From assembly GCA_910592005.1 (NCBI GenBank), contig CAJVPP010001546.1, positions 1 through 19,348 of the forward strand: a stretch of DNA of 19,348 nt. The letters are read 5' to 3'. The DNA is from Funneliformis mosseae. Taxonomy: Eukaryota; Glomeromycota; Glomeromycetes; Glomerales; Glomeraceae. The notes under the pieces are model-generated. The model saw nothing but the letters and a program-made list of their open reading frames with translations, did not search any database and was not told where the DNA came from. How positions within the stretch are numbered: the first letter of the stretch is position 1; the number at the start of each line of letters is the position of its first letter. The position numbers were made by a program, and so were the translations under genes. Positions 1 to 8,989 of the stretch are shown in pieces.

Positions 1-136
1 TATAGAGTCAGATGGTGATTACACAATGTATTAATTTTAGTTAGTTGGTTATGTATTTTTAAATAAAAAAAAATTTTTTAAATTTACTTACTTGTAGCTG
101 GAGTTAGAGGCGGTCGGATACTTATGACCGCTATTG
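1..136 (+). mobile_element. 3' end of a Tc1/mariner-like element (copy 1, truncated by the window edge)
   Basis: This segment matches 12383-12514, the right end of the complete Tc1-like element, along its whole length apart from about nine substitutions and small indels. It begins inside the transposase C-terminus: positions 2-34 read IESDGDYTMY followed by TAA, whereas the second copy ends IESDGNYTMY. The right terminal inverted repeat is at 109-136 and is followed by TA (137-138), the target dinucleotide of this superfamily. The rest of the element must lie upstream of the window. Of the substitutions against copy 2, seven are G here and A there, so this copy is the less decayed. Identity as a Tc1-like end is secure; whether the missing body is intact cannot be known. 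Confidence 0.85.
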
Positions 137-254
137 TATATTTTTTTTAGAATTTTTTTAACTGGCTCAGGTAAGGTTTAAGCGAGCTAATGGCTCACTA
201 TAAATAAGATGAATAAAGAACCTTTGATTTTATTTAGCTTACTAGGCTTAGTTG

Positions 255-272
255 GTTATGTAATGTAATCAG
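255..272 (+). repeat. Possible left terminal inverted repeat around the FAR1-like relic
   Basis: GTTATGTAATGTAATCAG here matches the reverse complement of 1255-1273 (ATTATGTAATGCAATCAAT) with only a few transition mismatches. The two copies bracket the minus-strand FAR1-type relic at 508-1105, so they could be the ends of a roughly 1-kb Mutator-like or non-autonomous element. No target-site duplication was identified and related motifs recur at 284-302 and 1291-1300, so the exact boundary is uncertain. Confidence 0.3.
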
Positions 273-437
273 AGGTGATTGTTACCGCATTATGTAATAT
301 TATCAAATTTAAATTTAGCATTAAAACATTAAAAATATATTATTTCAAACTAATTAAACAAATTGAGATCAATAAAAAGCATAATGTATATATTAAATTT
401 GAATTGTAATACATTCTATGAAATTTTATTACAAGGT

Positions 438-487
438 TCCGGTGACTAAAAGATGCTAGGCTCAAATTACTACTATAATTTGAGGCT
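438..487 (+). repeat. Dispersed repeat with hairpin, copy 1
   Basis: The start (GTGACTAAAA, a short gap, then CTAGG and TCAAATTA) recurs at about 3563-3587. Within this copy the arms 458-468 and 477-487 form an 11-bp inverted repeat with one mismatch and an 8-base loop. This is typical of a degenerate MITE fragment, but no full boundary is visible. Confidence 0.35.
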
Positions 488-507
488 GACTAATTAAAGA
501 ATATAAA

Positions 508-1105
508 TTATAATAAGTTAAACATTTTCTGCTTTGTATCATTGATGCTACTTTGTGCATTATTTAGCATTATGATCAGGTTCTTCACAAACTTTGTATA
601 TTTATTTTTGTTTATTACTATTTTGTCAGTATTGGATTTACGCTTTATACTTACCAATTTATCTTGTGAAGTAATTAATACATTTTTGTGCTTTTGTACT
701 GATAAATCATAATCAACCCTGTTATCATAGTTTTCTTTTAAAACAATAATAATATTTTGAGCAATTAGAGAGATTTATATGCTAAGTATATTTAATTTTT
801 CTAGAAGGATGTTTACACTGATGATTTAGATCAATTACTTTATTAGATATTAATTCTCTAAAATGACTATATTCAAATATTCTATAACAGACAATTTTAT
901 TGTCAATTTTGGTACGCTTACAGTAAAAGTAAATCTAGTTACTTTTGCATATTTGGTTCAGTTGTACTTTAGCTTCTTCCCATAATGAAAAAGAATCACT
1001 AACAATAATTTTAATAATAGATTCAATTATTTCTTCTATAAATTTGATATGATTAATGCCTTCATTATAAACTGTATCATTTTGGTAATCCTACTTACCT
1101 TCAAT
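508..1105 (-). pseudogene. Relic of a protein with a FAR1-type (WRKY-GCM1-like) DNA-binding domain
   Basis: On the minus strand, 1105 to 725 read in one frame give a protein-like stretch (DSFSLWEEAKVQLNQI, then CKRTKIDNKIVCYRIFEYSH, KVIDLNHQC, a stop, HINLS). The order W..A...LN, CKRTK.DNKI, FE.SH, KVIDLN, HINLS fits the FAR1 domain found in Mutator-derived transposases and FAR1/FHY3-like proteins. Two positions expected to be zinc-ligand Cys read Tyr (FEYSH and KYT), and the Trp expected before HINLS is TAG; each is one G-to-A change. A second frame then stays open from about 768 to the stop at 508-510 (ENYDNRVDYDLSV to KQKMFNLL), not assigned to a family. Two AAG|GTAAGT donor-like sites lie upstream (near 1164 and 1098), so the gene may have had introns. 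Family call moderate; loss of function near certain. Confidence 0.5.
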
Positions 1106-1254
1106 AAAAATAAATTATTTAAAGTCTGATTACAAAGAAAACAAACATTAAATCAAAAACTTACCTTCTATAATTATATCTATAACAAAACAAAAGGTAA
1201 AGTAAGAGTAAAAAAAAAACAATGAAAAGAAAATAGTTTCTCGTAGTTTATTTT

Positions 1255-1325
1255 ATTGATTGCATTACATAATTTTTATATATTATTTATCATGTAATGC
1301 TAGTGATCATAACCGTATGATGATT
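1255..1325 (-). repeat. Possible right terminal inverted repeat of the FAR1-containing element
   Basis: 1255-1273 is the inverted partner of 255-272, and the following bases hold a second degenerate copy of the same ATGTAATGC motif at 1291-1300, mirroring the doubled motif on the left side. This supports a TIR-bounded element around the FAR1-like relic but does not fix its ends. Confidence 0.3.
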
Positions 1326-3360
1326 ATAAGTAATTTTTTTTTTATTTAAAATATTTAAATTAAATGTTTTAAATTTTAATATAATAAAATAAGAAAAGTA
1401 ATTTGAAATTTAAATTAATATATTAAATATTTTTAAATATAATATTAATTATTTATAATACAAAATATTTAAATAGTTGTAATATAATAAAATAATTATT
1501 ATTATTATTATTTATATTAAAATTATAAATATAAGTTAATATAAGATTAAAACAATTAGTATAATTATTATAATGATTAATATAAATTAGATAAATATAA
1601 TATTAATTTTATCTAATACATAAAAATTTCTTAATCTTATATAATTAATCTAATAAATTTATATATATAAATTAAGATAAAAAAAATAAATTTATATAAT
1701 TTATATTATATAATAATATAAATTATATAAAATTTAAATTAAATATTAGTTTATTTATTAATATTTTTAATAAGAAATATGATTATATTATTTTTTTTAA
1801 TAAGTTTATATCAATTTTATTAATTCATTAAATTTAATTATACAAATTTATTTTAAATTAATATAAAGTAAAATAAAAGTTTTAAAATAAAAATCTAAAA
1901 AATATAGAAAAACATTCAATTATATTATAAAATTGATTTCTGATATATTACTAATAATAAATCTAACCTTTAAATAATTTAGATTTAATTTTTACTATGT
2001 AATATTTGATATTTTTCTTATATTATAATTATATTTTTAGATATTAAAAATTATACTAATTATATAGTCTTTTAGTTTTATTTAAAATCAATTCTAATAT
2101 ATTAAATTTTTTATATTATTTATTTTCTTTAAAACGTTAAAAAATTATAAAAAGTATGAAGTATTTAAATAATTTTAAAATTATTATACAAATCCAATTT
2201 AAATATTATTTTTTATTTAAAAGTAATTTTACTTATAATAAATTTTAATATTTAAATAAAAATTTTTATAAATAAAGAAGTATATCTAAAAAAATGTTTA
2301 TTTTTATTCAATTATATTATTATTTTTATAATAAAAAACAAAATTTTAAAAAAATTTATCATTATATTTTTAATATAATATAATATCAAAATATTAAATC
2401 CTAATATTTTTCTTTTTAATATTTAAAACTTGAATAATTTTGAATAATTTAAGAAAATATAGCTGCTTAAATTATTGAGGTAGTTAGACAATAATCCTTT
2501 TACAAAATAAAAAAGATTAGTAAATTGTCATTCAAATTAAAAAAAAAATTAGGTCACTATATAAATAATAAATTAGAATTATCATATTCTAAGAACAATG
2601 ATAATTCAGCAATAAAAGAAATTAATATAAAAGAAATAAAGCATATTTGAATTTATATTTAAATATTTTATATTTTAACTGATTTTTTCTTTTTATATTT
2701 AAGCTAAATAAAAATAATTTTGAAAACTATTAATGTAAAGAATAATTTAAATTATAATAAAATTATGAAAGACTTTAAACTTCAAATTATTAATATTCTA
2801 TTAACTAATTAAATTAAATGAAATTTCTTTATAAATCATGTTGATTAACTCAAAAAATAAAGAAAAATATTAAAATAGCAGTAAATATATAATAATAATT
2901 AAGCATATGATATAAGTTAATAAAAAAACCTAAATTAGTTCTATTTAAATCTATAATTAAAATTATTTATTATTTATTAAAAGTATTTGATAAGTAAAGA
3001 TTATTAAACTATTATTTAAGAAAATGATAAATGAATTATTAATTACAAGCAGTGCCTTTTATTTTAAATACTCATTGATCATTTATTAGAAATTAGTAAA
3101 ATAGATAAAGAAAATTACAAAAAATTTATTATAGCTATATATAATTATTTATGATAATCAATTGAAATTTATTATTTTCTTTATCTAATTTAACATTTTT
3201 TAAATTTATTTAGAATATTTTATATTTCTTATTTTTTTCTTTAGCTAAATATCTGAATTCAATTCTAGTATTATATTATCATCTTAAATATAACAAAATA
3301 AAAATACAATATTAATTTATAGTACTATAATTGGTTATATCCTACTAATACTTTAAAATA
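1326..3360. other. About 2 kb of nearly pure A+T sequence without a gene
   Basis: By eye G+C here is around 10 to 15 percent. The stretch is made of runs of A, T, TAT, AATT and ATAATA with no recognisable protein motif on either strand. Short open runs occur (for example plus strand about 2490-2650, rich in Lys, Asn and Ile) but runs of that length are expected by chance only where stops are not enriched, and none shows a family motif. Very old, saturated transposon debris is a reasonable inference but cannot be shown. Confidence 0.6.
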
Positions 3361-3366
3361 ATTGAC

Positions 3367-3396
3367 TGGATAACACTTTTATAAGAGTGTTATCCA
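3367..3396. repeat. 30-bp palindromic hairpin
   Basis: TGGATAACAC and its exact inverted copy GTGTTATCCA flank a 10-base centre that is itself nearly self-complementary. The core GGATAACA recurs at 3610-3617 and a one-base variant in inverse orientation (TGTTATCT) at 3409-3416, suggesting a degraded small terminal-inverted-repeat element rather than a transcription terminator. Confidence 0.5.
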
Positions 3397-3562
3397 ATTA
3401 TACTATAATGTTATCTAGTTATGAGTAGATTATTAACTATTTACTTGTTTTATATTCTATAGCCTTTTTATTGCTTTATTATTATCCATTTGATTTTATT
3501 ACTCTGTTCTTTTTTCATTATTTTCTAGCTATTCGTTTAATTTTAATACTTTATAGCTTTTT

Positions 3563-3587
3563 GTGACTAAAATACTAGGTCAAATTA
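3563..3587 (+). repeat. Dispersed repeat, copy 2 (match to 438-470)
   Basis: GTGACTAAAATACTAGG followed by TCAAATTA matches the repeat at 439-470 with two small deletions. The GGATAACA motif shared with the nearby hairpin lies just downstream. Together they look like parts of one decayed non-autonomous element. Confidence 0.35.
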
Positions 3588-3919
3588 ATTGCAAAAATCA
3601 TGTTATAATCGGATAACACAATTAATTTACTAATCAGTTTTTAACTAATTCTATGTTATATTTTTGATTTAATTTTTATAGCAGAATATCTTAGTTTTCT
3701 GTAATTAGATTTGAGCTCATATAGAAGAGTGTATTAAGAACTTTTTGATAGTGCTAAGATTGCATAAATTGAATATCTGAATGCTAAGTTATTTTATCTC
3801 AAAGATTTGAAAAAAAATATAGAATAATGCTGATCAAAATTAATAAAATTTTACTGTGTTTTACTGCACTAATTATGTGATTCAGTTCCTTACCAGTTTA
3901 AAAAACTTTTTCATTATTT

Positions 3920-4067
3920 TTAAATAAAGATAACGCTGCAACTAGTTGCAACCATATAATGTTTATTTGTCACTGATTATAACTAGTTACAACTTAATTT
4001 TTGTTAATATCACAATTAATTACAATTATATAATGCTTATTTATTACCAGTTGCAATTAGTTGTAAC
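3920..4067 (+). repeat. Two tandem copies of a 74-bp unit
   Basis: 3938-3993 aligns without gaps to 4012-4067 (56 bases, 39 identical); all 17 differences are transitions. The similarity continues more weakly into the 18 bases before each copy, giving a 74-bp period. The first copy contains the perfect 14-bp palindrome TGCAACTAGTTGCA. The overlapping open frame that starts at 3946 is probably just repeat sequence without stops. Confidence 0.65.
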
Positions 4068-4665
4068 ATTATCTTTACTTTTAAGTAATTTTCTTATTAC
4101 TTTTGAGAAATATTTAGGGTTTAGTCTGGTGAATCAATTGGTTAGAAGTTTAAAAATGCTTATTAAATTGTCAGATAAAATACAAAGTGCTAAATTTGCA
4201 ATTTATCTATTTGCTGAAGATGTATCATAATATATTCACTCACTTTTAATTATCAGTAAAACACAAAGTACTGATATTTTGCCATTCTTGCAATCCTATC
4301 TATGACTCTTTTGATTGCTGAGAATGAGGCATAAAGGATCAAATTAGTTTAAACTATATTACTTTCATACTTTATTTTCATATATTCTCCTGAACCTTTC
4401 TGCCTTTCTGATTTTTTTTTACCTATCAACAGTAATATTTTAATATATAATTTCTTTATTTCTTATATATAATTCTACTTTAAATTACTACTAAATTTAT
4501 ATCTTATTTTACGCTTTCACATTCATAAAACTCTTTATATAATTACTATTTCAGGATTCTTTGGATTATTACTGCATTGATTACCTTTGAATACTATCAT
4601 ATTGAAAAATAAAAAAAATTAAAATTAATAAATAATTTATAATAGTTTACAAAAAACACAATTGT
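4068..4665. other. Intergenic AT-rich stretch; possible short coding relic on the plus strand
   Basis: The plus strand stays open to 4230 (for example LIKLSDKIQSAKFAIYLFAE) and continues past a TAA with further protein-like residues interrupted by two TGA codons up to about 4335. This could be an old exon, but no family is recognised and chance cannot be excluded. From 4340 to 4665 nothing is seen. Confidence 0.3.
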
Positions 4666-5321
4666 AATTAATTAATTTTGAAAGACTATAACTCATTAAT
4701 TATAAAATCATGATTTTATACTTGTTTTAAATCCTAATCTTAAAGAATATTCTAGTAAAATTTAATGTTTAATTAATAACACAAATTTATGTAACCTAAT
4801 GATCTACTGTATATTAAAATTTATTATATAATAAAATTTGAGTATAGAAAATTTTTAAGCAGATTAATTACTATAAAATTGATATTAGATTCTAATTTTT
4901 TAATGTAATAATTTTAATTAAAAATTATTATACAATAAAGATTAGTTAATTATTATATAAAATTAATTTAAATAATTTATATAGTAATTAACTAATCTTT
5001 GCTACATAATAATTCTTAATCAGCTAGCCTGATTTTAATAAATTTTAGCTTATTTAAATACCATATTAAGTAAAATTGGAATCCAATATCAGTATTATAG
5101 TAGCATATCTAGTTAGAAATATTTCTATACTCAAACTTTATTATGTAAGAAATTTTAATATAAATCATTAAGTTATATAAAATATATATATAATCAGTAT
5201 TATTAATTAAATATTAAATTTTACCAGAATATTTTTTAAAATTTAAGCTTAAAAACAAGTATAAGACTATAATTTTAGCATTTGTGATTAATAAGTTATA
5301 GTTTTTCAAAGTTAACCAATT
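4666..5321. repeat. Large imperfect inverted repeat (~650 bp fold-back element)
   Basis: The outer arm 4666-4700 (AATTAATTAATTTTGAAAGA and onward) matches the reverse complement of 5321-5287 (AATTGGTTAACTTTGAAAAA and onward). The match continues inward through shared blocks such as TATACTTG, AATATTCT.GTAAAATTTAAT, TTTGAGTATAGAAA and GATATT.GATTC.AATTTT. The innermost block, AAAGATTAGTTAATTA at 4938, pairs with 4985-5000. The right arm is about 50 bp longer, most simply from a deletion in the left arm. There is no spacer that could hold a gene, so this is a fold-back or long-TIR MITE type structure. A clear target-site duplication is not visible (TA flanks are possible in this AT-rich context). 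Confidence 0.75.
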
Positions 5322-5604
5322 ATATATATAGGAGGATGATAAAAGTATTATACAGTGTTATTGTGAAATTCTTCAACTTGAAATGGTCATGTTATTAAGT
5401 TTCTACTCAAAATTTCTAACTGCAGTTTACTGTGATTAAGACGTTAAGATCTGCCTAATTCTTAACTTTATCAAATTTACATGTTGGACTTAAACAAATC
5501 TATCAAGTATGAAGACTTGAAAGATGAGATTATAAATAATTTAATTAAAGAATTCAGATGATAAACTCAATTATAAATAATGTGTAAGATCATATCAGAC
5601 TATA
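5322..5604. other. Flank between fold-back element and LTR; faint coding trace
   Basis: A short plus-strand frame from ATG 5481 to the stop at 5559 (MLDLNKSIKYEDLKDEIINN then LIKEFR) is followed by more stops. It may be a relic into which the LTR at 5605 inserted, but no family is recognised and the trace is weak. Confidence 0.25.
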
Positions 5605-5895
5605 TGAAGGTATAAAGAGGCAGAAAGATATAAGTTTTAAATGATTCTTTTATTAATATTGAAACTCGTATTCACAAGAGAGTTAATTTACAATATAAGC
5701 AAAACGTCTATCTATTTATACAAAATTTCTTTTGTTAAGATTAATTAATTACTATACTATAAACTAACTAATTTAGAAAAATAAAATATAAGTAAAATAA
5801 ATATATTGAGAATAATAAAAATACATAAAATAATAAAAATATAAAATATAATAAAAATAACAATAAAATTTAGAATATTAAAAATAAGTATAACA
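5605..5895 (-). mobile_element. Candidate solo LTR (291 bp, minus strand)
   Basis: Read on the minus strand this segment begins TGTTATAC and ends CTTCA, giving the TG...CA ends of LTRs. It is flanked by near-matching 5-bp direct repeats (plus strand CTATA at 5600-5604 and CTAAA at 5896-5900, 4 of 5 identical). On the minus strand a TATA box (TATAAATAG, 5720-5712) lies about 60 bases before a polyadenylation signal (AATAAA, 5654-5649), the spacing expected for a short U3-R-U5 unit. No second LTR, primer-binding site or pol coding region was found nearby, hence solo LTR. The evidence is architectural only; there is no family match, and AT-rich sequence makes TATA and AATAAA common. Confidence 0.45.
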
Positions 5896-5916
5896 CTAAA
5901 TATTCTTAGACTTTAA

Positions 5917-6051
5917 TTAATTCATAAAATTAGGATTATCATCAGTATTTAAAAGATTTTTAGAATTATATAGATCTTCTGTATTTTCAGAATTCACAGA
6001 ATTCTCAGTATTTTCAGAATTCTGAATTAAGGGATCATTATACTGTATCAT
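5917..6051 (-). pseudogene. Short Asn/Ser/Glu-rich ORF, possibly a fragment of a larger relic
   Basis: A 44-codon minus-strand frame starts at ATG 6051-6049 and ends TAA 5919-5917. It contains repeated NSENTE units (MIQYNDPLIQ, NSENTE, NSV, NSENTE, DLYNSK, then LLNTDDNPNFMN). The repeats come from tandem CAGAATTC-containing units at about 5980-6025. Disordered Asn/Ser/Glu repeats are common in AT-rich fungal proteins, but the plus strand is also fairly open here, so strand and reality are uncertain. It lies directly beside the candidate LTR and could be the end of an element or unrelated. No function is assigned. Confidence 0.25.
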
Positions 6052-6680
6052 CTACGTGACTTTATTATAACTGGTCAATTACTCTGTTGATAACGGTCAA
6101 GAATTAGACAATTTTATAAATTTTTAATAAGTAACTAAGCTATATTTTTTAATACATATTAGCTAACTATTACTTAATGAAACATTTTGTTCATTATTTG
6201 GTTTAGAGTAATGCATAGTGTAAAATCTAATTTTAAAAAAATCTCTACTTTTCAATATTTCGTATTTTATATGTTCTCACTAAAGGATTAGCTTTTAGCT
6301 TTTTTTTATATTTTTACTAATTAATAAGCTGCAAGTATCTACATAAGGTCAGTCAATGACATGTTATAAAATTTATGATTTTTGAGTTACTGGATCCAAT
6401 TGTTTTTGCTTTAATAATAACATTTTAGCCTTTTAACGAAAATATAATATAAAATGTTAAAAAATAAAAATTTTTTAAAATTTGATTTTAAGAATTGCAA
6501 TATATTAAATTAAATAATTCATAAAAATATTTCATTAATGCAATAGATGTCCAAAATGATTCTAATAAAATATAGCTTAGTTATTAATGAAAATTTACTT
6601 AATATTTCATTTCTAATCGTACAATATTTTTGTCACTCCTGATATTTTTTTTTGTGAGCTATTGTATATAAAAATAATAT
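6052..6680. other. Intergenic AT-rich stretch, nothing recognised
   Basis: No coding motif is seen. A direct repeat of TTGACC...TTAT on the minus strand (about 6075-6110) lies just upstream of the short ORF at 5917-6051 but has no known meaning. Confidence 0.5.
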
Positions 6681-6794
6681 TTTTAGCTGGCCAAACTTAA
6701 AATAAAATTTGGCTATCTTGGCTATAGTCAAATGGCCAAATGCCAATACTAAATTAAGGCATATTATAGTTACCATAACTTAATTAGCCAAAAA
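6681..6794. mobile_element. Possible small MITE with TTTTRGCT ends
   Basis: The left end TTTTAGCTGGCCAAACTT (6681-6698) and the reverse complement of the right end (6794-6777, TTTTGGCTAATTAAGTTA) match at 10 of 18 positions. Seven of the eight differences are transitions. The interior has several TTGGC/GCCAA motifs in both orientations. The size (114 bp), the inverted ends and the lack of coding sequence fit a decayed MITE; the match is short and no target duplication is clear. Confidence 0.3.
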
Positions 6795-7395
6795 AAATAA
6801 AAGAACTCCTATTTACATTTAAGAATCTTTTCTTAATCTTGCTCTATTTTTGCATCGTCATGTTCGCAAGCATTGCCTACTACCTCCCCAAATCCTATTT
6901 AATAATTGACACTCTTCACCTTCATTATTAGTAATATATTATATTTTTAACTAGTAGCATATTGTACTCCTAGTAATCTACTAGAATTCTTCTAAATTTT
7001 TTGATTTTTATTTTCTAATTCACCTCTAATCAGTGATAAGATTTACGTCAGTAAATTACATTTGAATTGCTATACAATTTGAAATAATTTTCCTTAAATC
7101 TTCAAACATTAAATTGAATTAACATAAATATCACTATTAGCATAGATAGACTTCTTATGTTCTTATTAAAATAACTTCATTTATATCAAAAAAAACATTT
7201 TCTATTCTGTATGTATACTCTGATAAGTCTTTGTTGTAAAGCAGATTGACTATGAGACTGAAGCATAACAAATTATGAATAAATAAAATTCAATATCATT
7301 AATTAAAGCATTAAAATAAAAACTACTATATATAATATATTATAAACAGATTATATTTATTATAATAACCATTCTTTACTAAAGTTATAATGATG
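6795..7395. other. Intergenic AT-rich stretch, nothing recognised
   Basis: Neither strand shows a motif or a convincing coding trace. This is the 3' side of the decayed minus-strand gene at 7396-8638. Confidence 0.5.
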
Positions 7396-8638
7396 TCAAT
7401 TGATAAGAGTACATTTATTGAAAGTTCTAATTATTCTGTTTAGATTGACACTGTATCTAGTCATTACTTTATTAATTATATCATTATATTTATTCATAAA
7501 TCCTTAATATATTCATTTACTCTACTATTTATGACCAACCTCTCCTCAAAAAATTACATAAATTTCTTGTCAAAATTATTTTAATAACCATGTATAAGAC
7601 CATTTTTACCAATCAGCTTCAAATTTTAACTATTCTTGTTTAGTAAAAGATGATTTAATTGGATTACACTCATTTTCTTCTGAAAGAAATATAATTTTAT
7701 ATTGAGTAATTTTATTAATTTCTCAAAGCCTTTTAACAATCAGACTCTATAATAAGAAATAAGTTTATTCAGCAACGAACTTATTAATTAAGAAGATATG
7801 TATAAAAATAATCAGACCTCTAATCATATCACTTTATCGTCATCTTTCTTGATGTTTATCATTACTTTTCAAAAAGTCAACTGATAACTAATATAATTTA
7901 TATAACTATTGTTAATTTCAAGTTGAATTTCAAAAAATAAATTATACTCTGACCTTTTTTGTTTTTGAAGTCACCAATTCTTTATTATTGTAACCTCTTT
8001 TTTATCTAATATTACTAATTTGTATACCTTCACATGAGACTAACTGTATAATATTAGTTCTAGTATTTATATTATTTTCTTAAAGAACTTCCTTATTTTC
8101 AACAGAAAGCTATAATTTATCGAGATTGTTTCCTTTCTTTTTCTAGTTATAATTCTGAAGATTAAGAGGAGAAAAATATTATTAGTTCAACCTAATAAGT
8201 ATTTTCTGCATGTTAAGAATAATCAGTGCTAAAAACTATAATAATCTAAAAGATCTGTCAGAGGATCAGCTAAAAGCATTATACCTTCTAGTTATGGATG
8301 TTAAAACTACAATGCAATCTAAAAGATCATTAGAAGAATAACTAAAAGTTATGTTTTTCTTGTTGTGAACAACCACAATTATCTAAAAGATTATTGCAAA
8401 GGACATTTTCCATATAAGGACAAATATTCACATTTAGAAGATTTTTAGCTTTCTGAATTTTTGCAGAATTTGAACTTTTATTAGCAATCTTACGAAGGCT
8501 CTTTACAAGTGTATTCACAGCTTTACTATAGGTAAGGTTTTTATTATTCTCTTTATATATATGAATCCAATCCCTGTGGAATTTATAAATAGTTTAGGTT
8601 CTAGTCTCATTTTCATCAAAATACTTATACTAGGCCAT
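7396..8638 (-). pseudogene. Long, heavily stopped unrecognised gene relic
   Basis: On the minus strand, ATG 8638-8636 opens a 98-codon frame to TAG 8344-8342 with only two internal stops (TAG, TAA). The residues look like real protein (YKYFDENETR, YKFHRDWIHIYKENNKN, AVNTLVKSLRKIANKSSN, NICPYMENVLCNN). A coding tandem repeat follows (8246-8410, frameshifted). Then one frame runs from about 8190 to TGA 7398-7396, roughly 265 codons with more than 20 stops. Between the stops it has coherent protein-like segments (ISNIR, KRGYNNKELVTSKTKKVRV, EENECNPIKSSFTKQE, LKFEADW, KWSYTWLLK, FMNKYNDIINKVMTRYSVNL). A single frame kept over about 800 bp, with mostly TAA/TAG/TGA interruptions and no frameshift, argues for decay by point transitions. 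I do not recognise the family; a transposon-encoded or multicopy host protein is equally possible. Confidence 0.45.
8246..8410 (-). repeat. Degenerate tandem repeat inside the decayed gene
   Basis: The plus-strand motif CTAAAAGAT begins three units at 8246, 8319 and 8383 (periods 73 and 64). Units 1 and 2 also share GAGGATCAGCTAAAAG versus GAAGAATAACTAAAAG and a following GTT.TG block. On the minus strand the repeat encodes an (S)SNDLLDC / CNNLLDNC-like phrase next to FS.SS, so the parent protein probably had short amino-acid repeats here. Confidence 0.5.
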
Positions 8639-8727
8639 TGTGTGAAAGAAAAGAAAAGTAGAAAATCCTATTAGAGGTAAAATGCATCATGTCTTTTTAT
8701 TTGTACTATTGTATTATCATATGTAAT

Positions 8728-8977
8728 ATGTCTGAAATATGTGATAGGTATACTGATAATAAATACTTTTTTGAAAAATGATTAGCACATGTGTTACAGA
8801 CAATTTTTTAAACTTATATTTAAACTTCAAACTTATGTATTTTTGTCTACTCTTTAAGTTTACTTAAAGTGCTAACTAGAAGTTTAGGCTAAAAAATTTG
8901 ACAAATGCGATTTTTTAAAAAATGCATTACATACTTTAAACAATATATTCAGTGTAACCTATTCACATTTCAGACAT
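8728..8977. repeat. Imperfect inverted repeat (~250 bp), second fold-back candidate
   Basis: ATGTCTGAAATATGTGATAG at 8728 matches the reverse complement of 8958-8977 (ATGTCTGAAATGTGAATAGG). Further pairing is visible inside (TTTTTTGAAAAATG with its partner near 8915-8930, and TTTAAACTT with AAGTTTAGG). There is no open frame. It resembles a short MITE with long arms. Ends and target duplication are not clear. Confidence 0.45.
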
Positions 8978-8989
8978 GCATTTTAGTAT

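Larger units (their letters stand above)
139..507. other. Non-coding AT-rich stretch with dispersed repeats
   Basis: No gene is seen. The stretch holds a repeated TTATGTAAT motif (256-264 and 290-298), whose inverted counterpart lies at 1255-1273, and a hairpin-bearing dispersed repeat at 438-487 described separately. Confidence 0.6.

Noticed and set aside
2463..2650. Plus-strand Lys/Asn/Ile-rich open run
   Set aside because: Runs of this length are expected by chance across six frames of AT-rich DNA, and no motif is present.
1326..3360. Mitochondrial DNA insertion as the cause of the extreme A+T content
   Set aside because: No mitochondrial gene, rRNA or tRNA sequence is recognisable.
3946..4230. 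94-codon plus-strand open frame as a gene
   Set aside because: Its first half lies in the 74-bp tandem repeat, it is hydrophobic and low in complexity, and it has no recognised motif.
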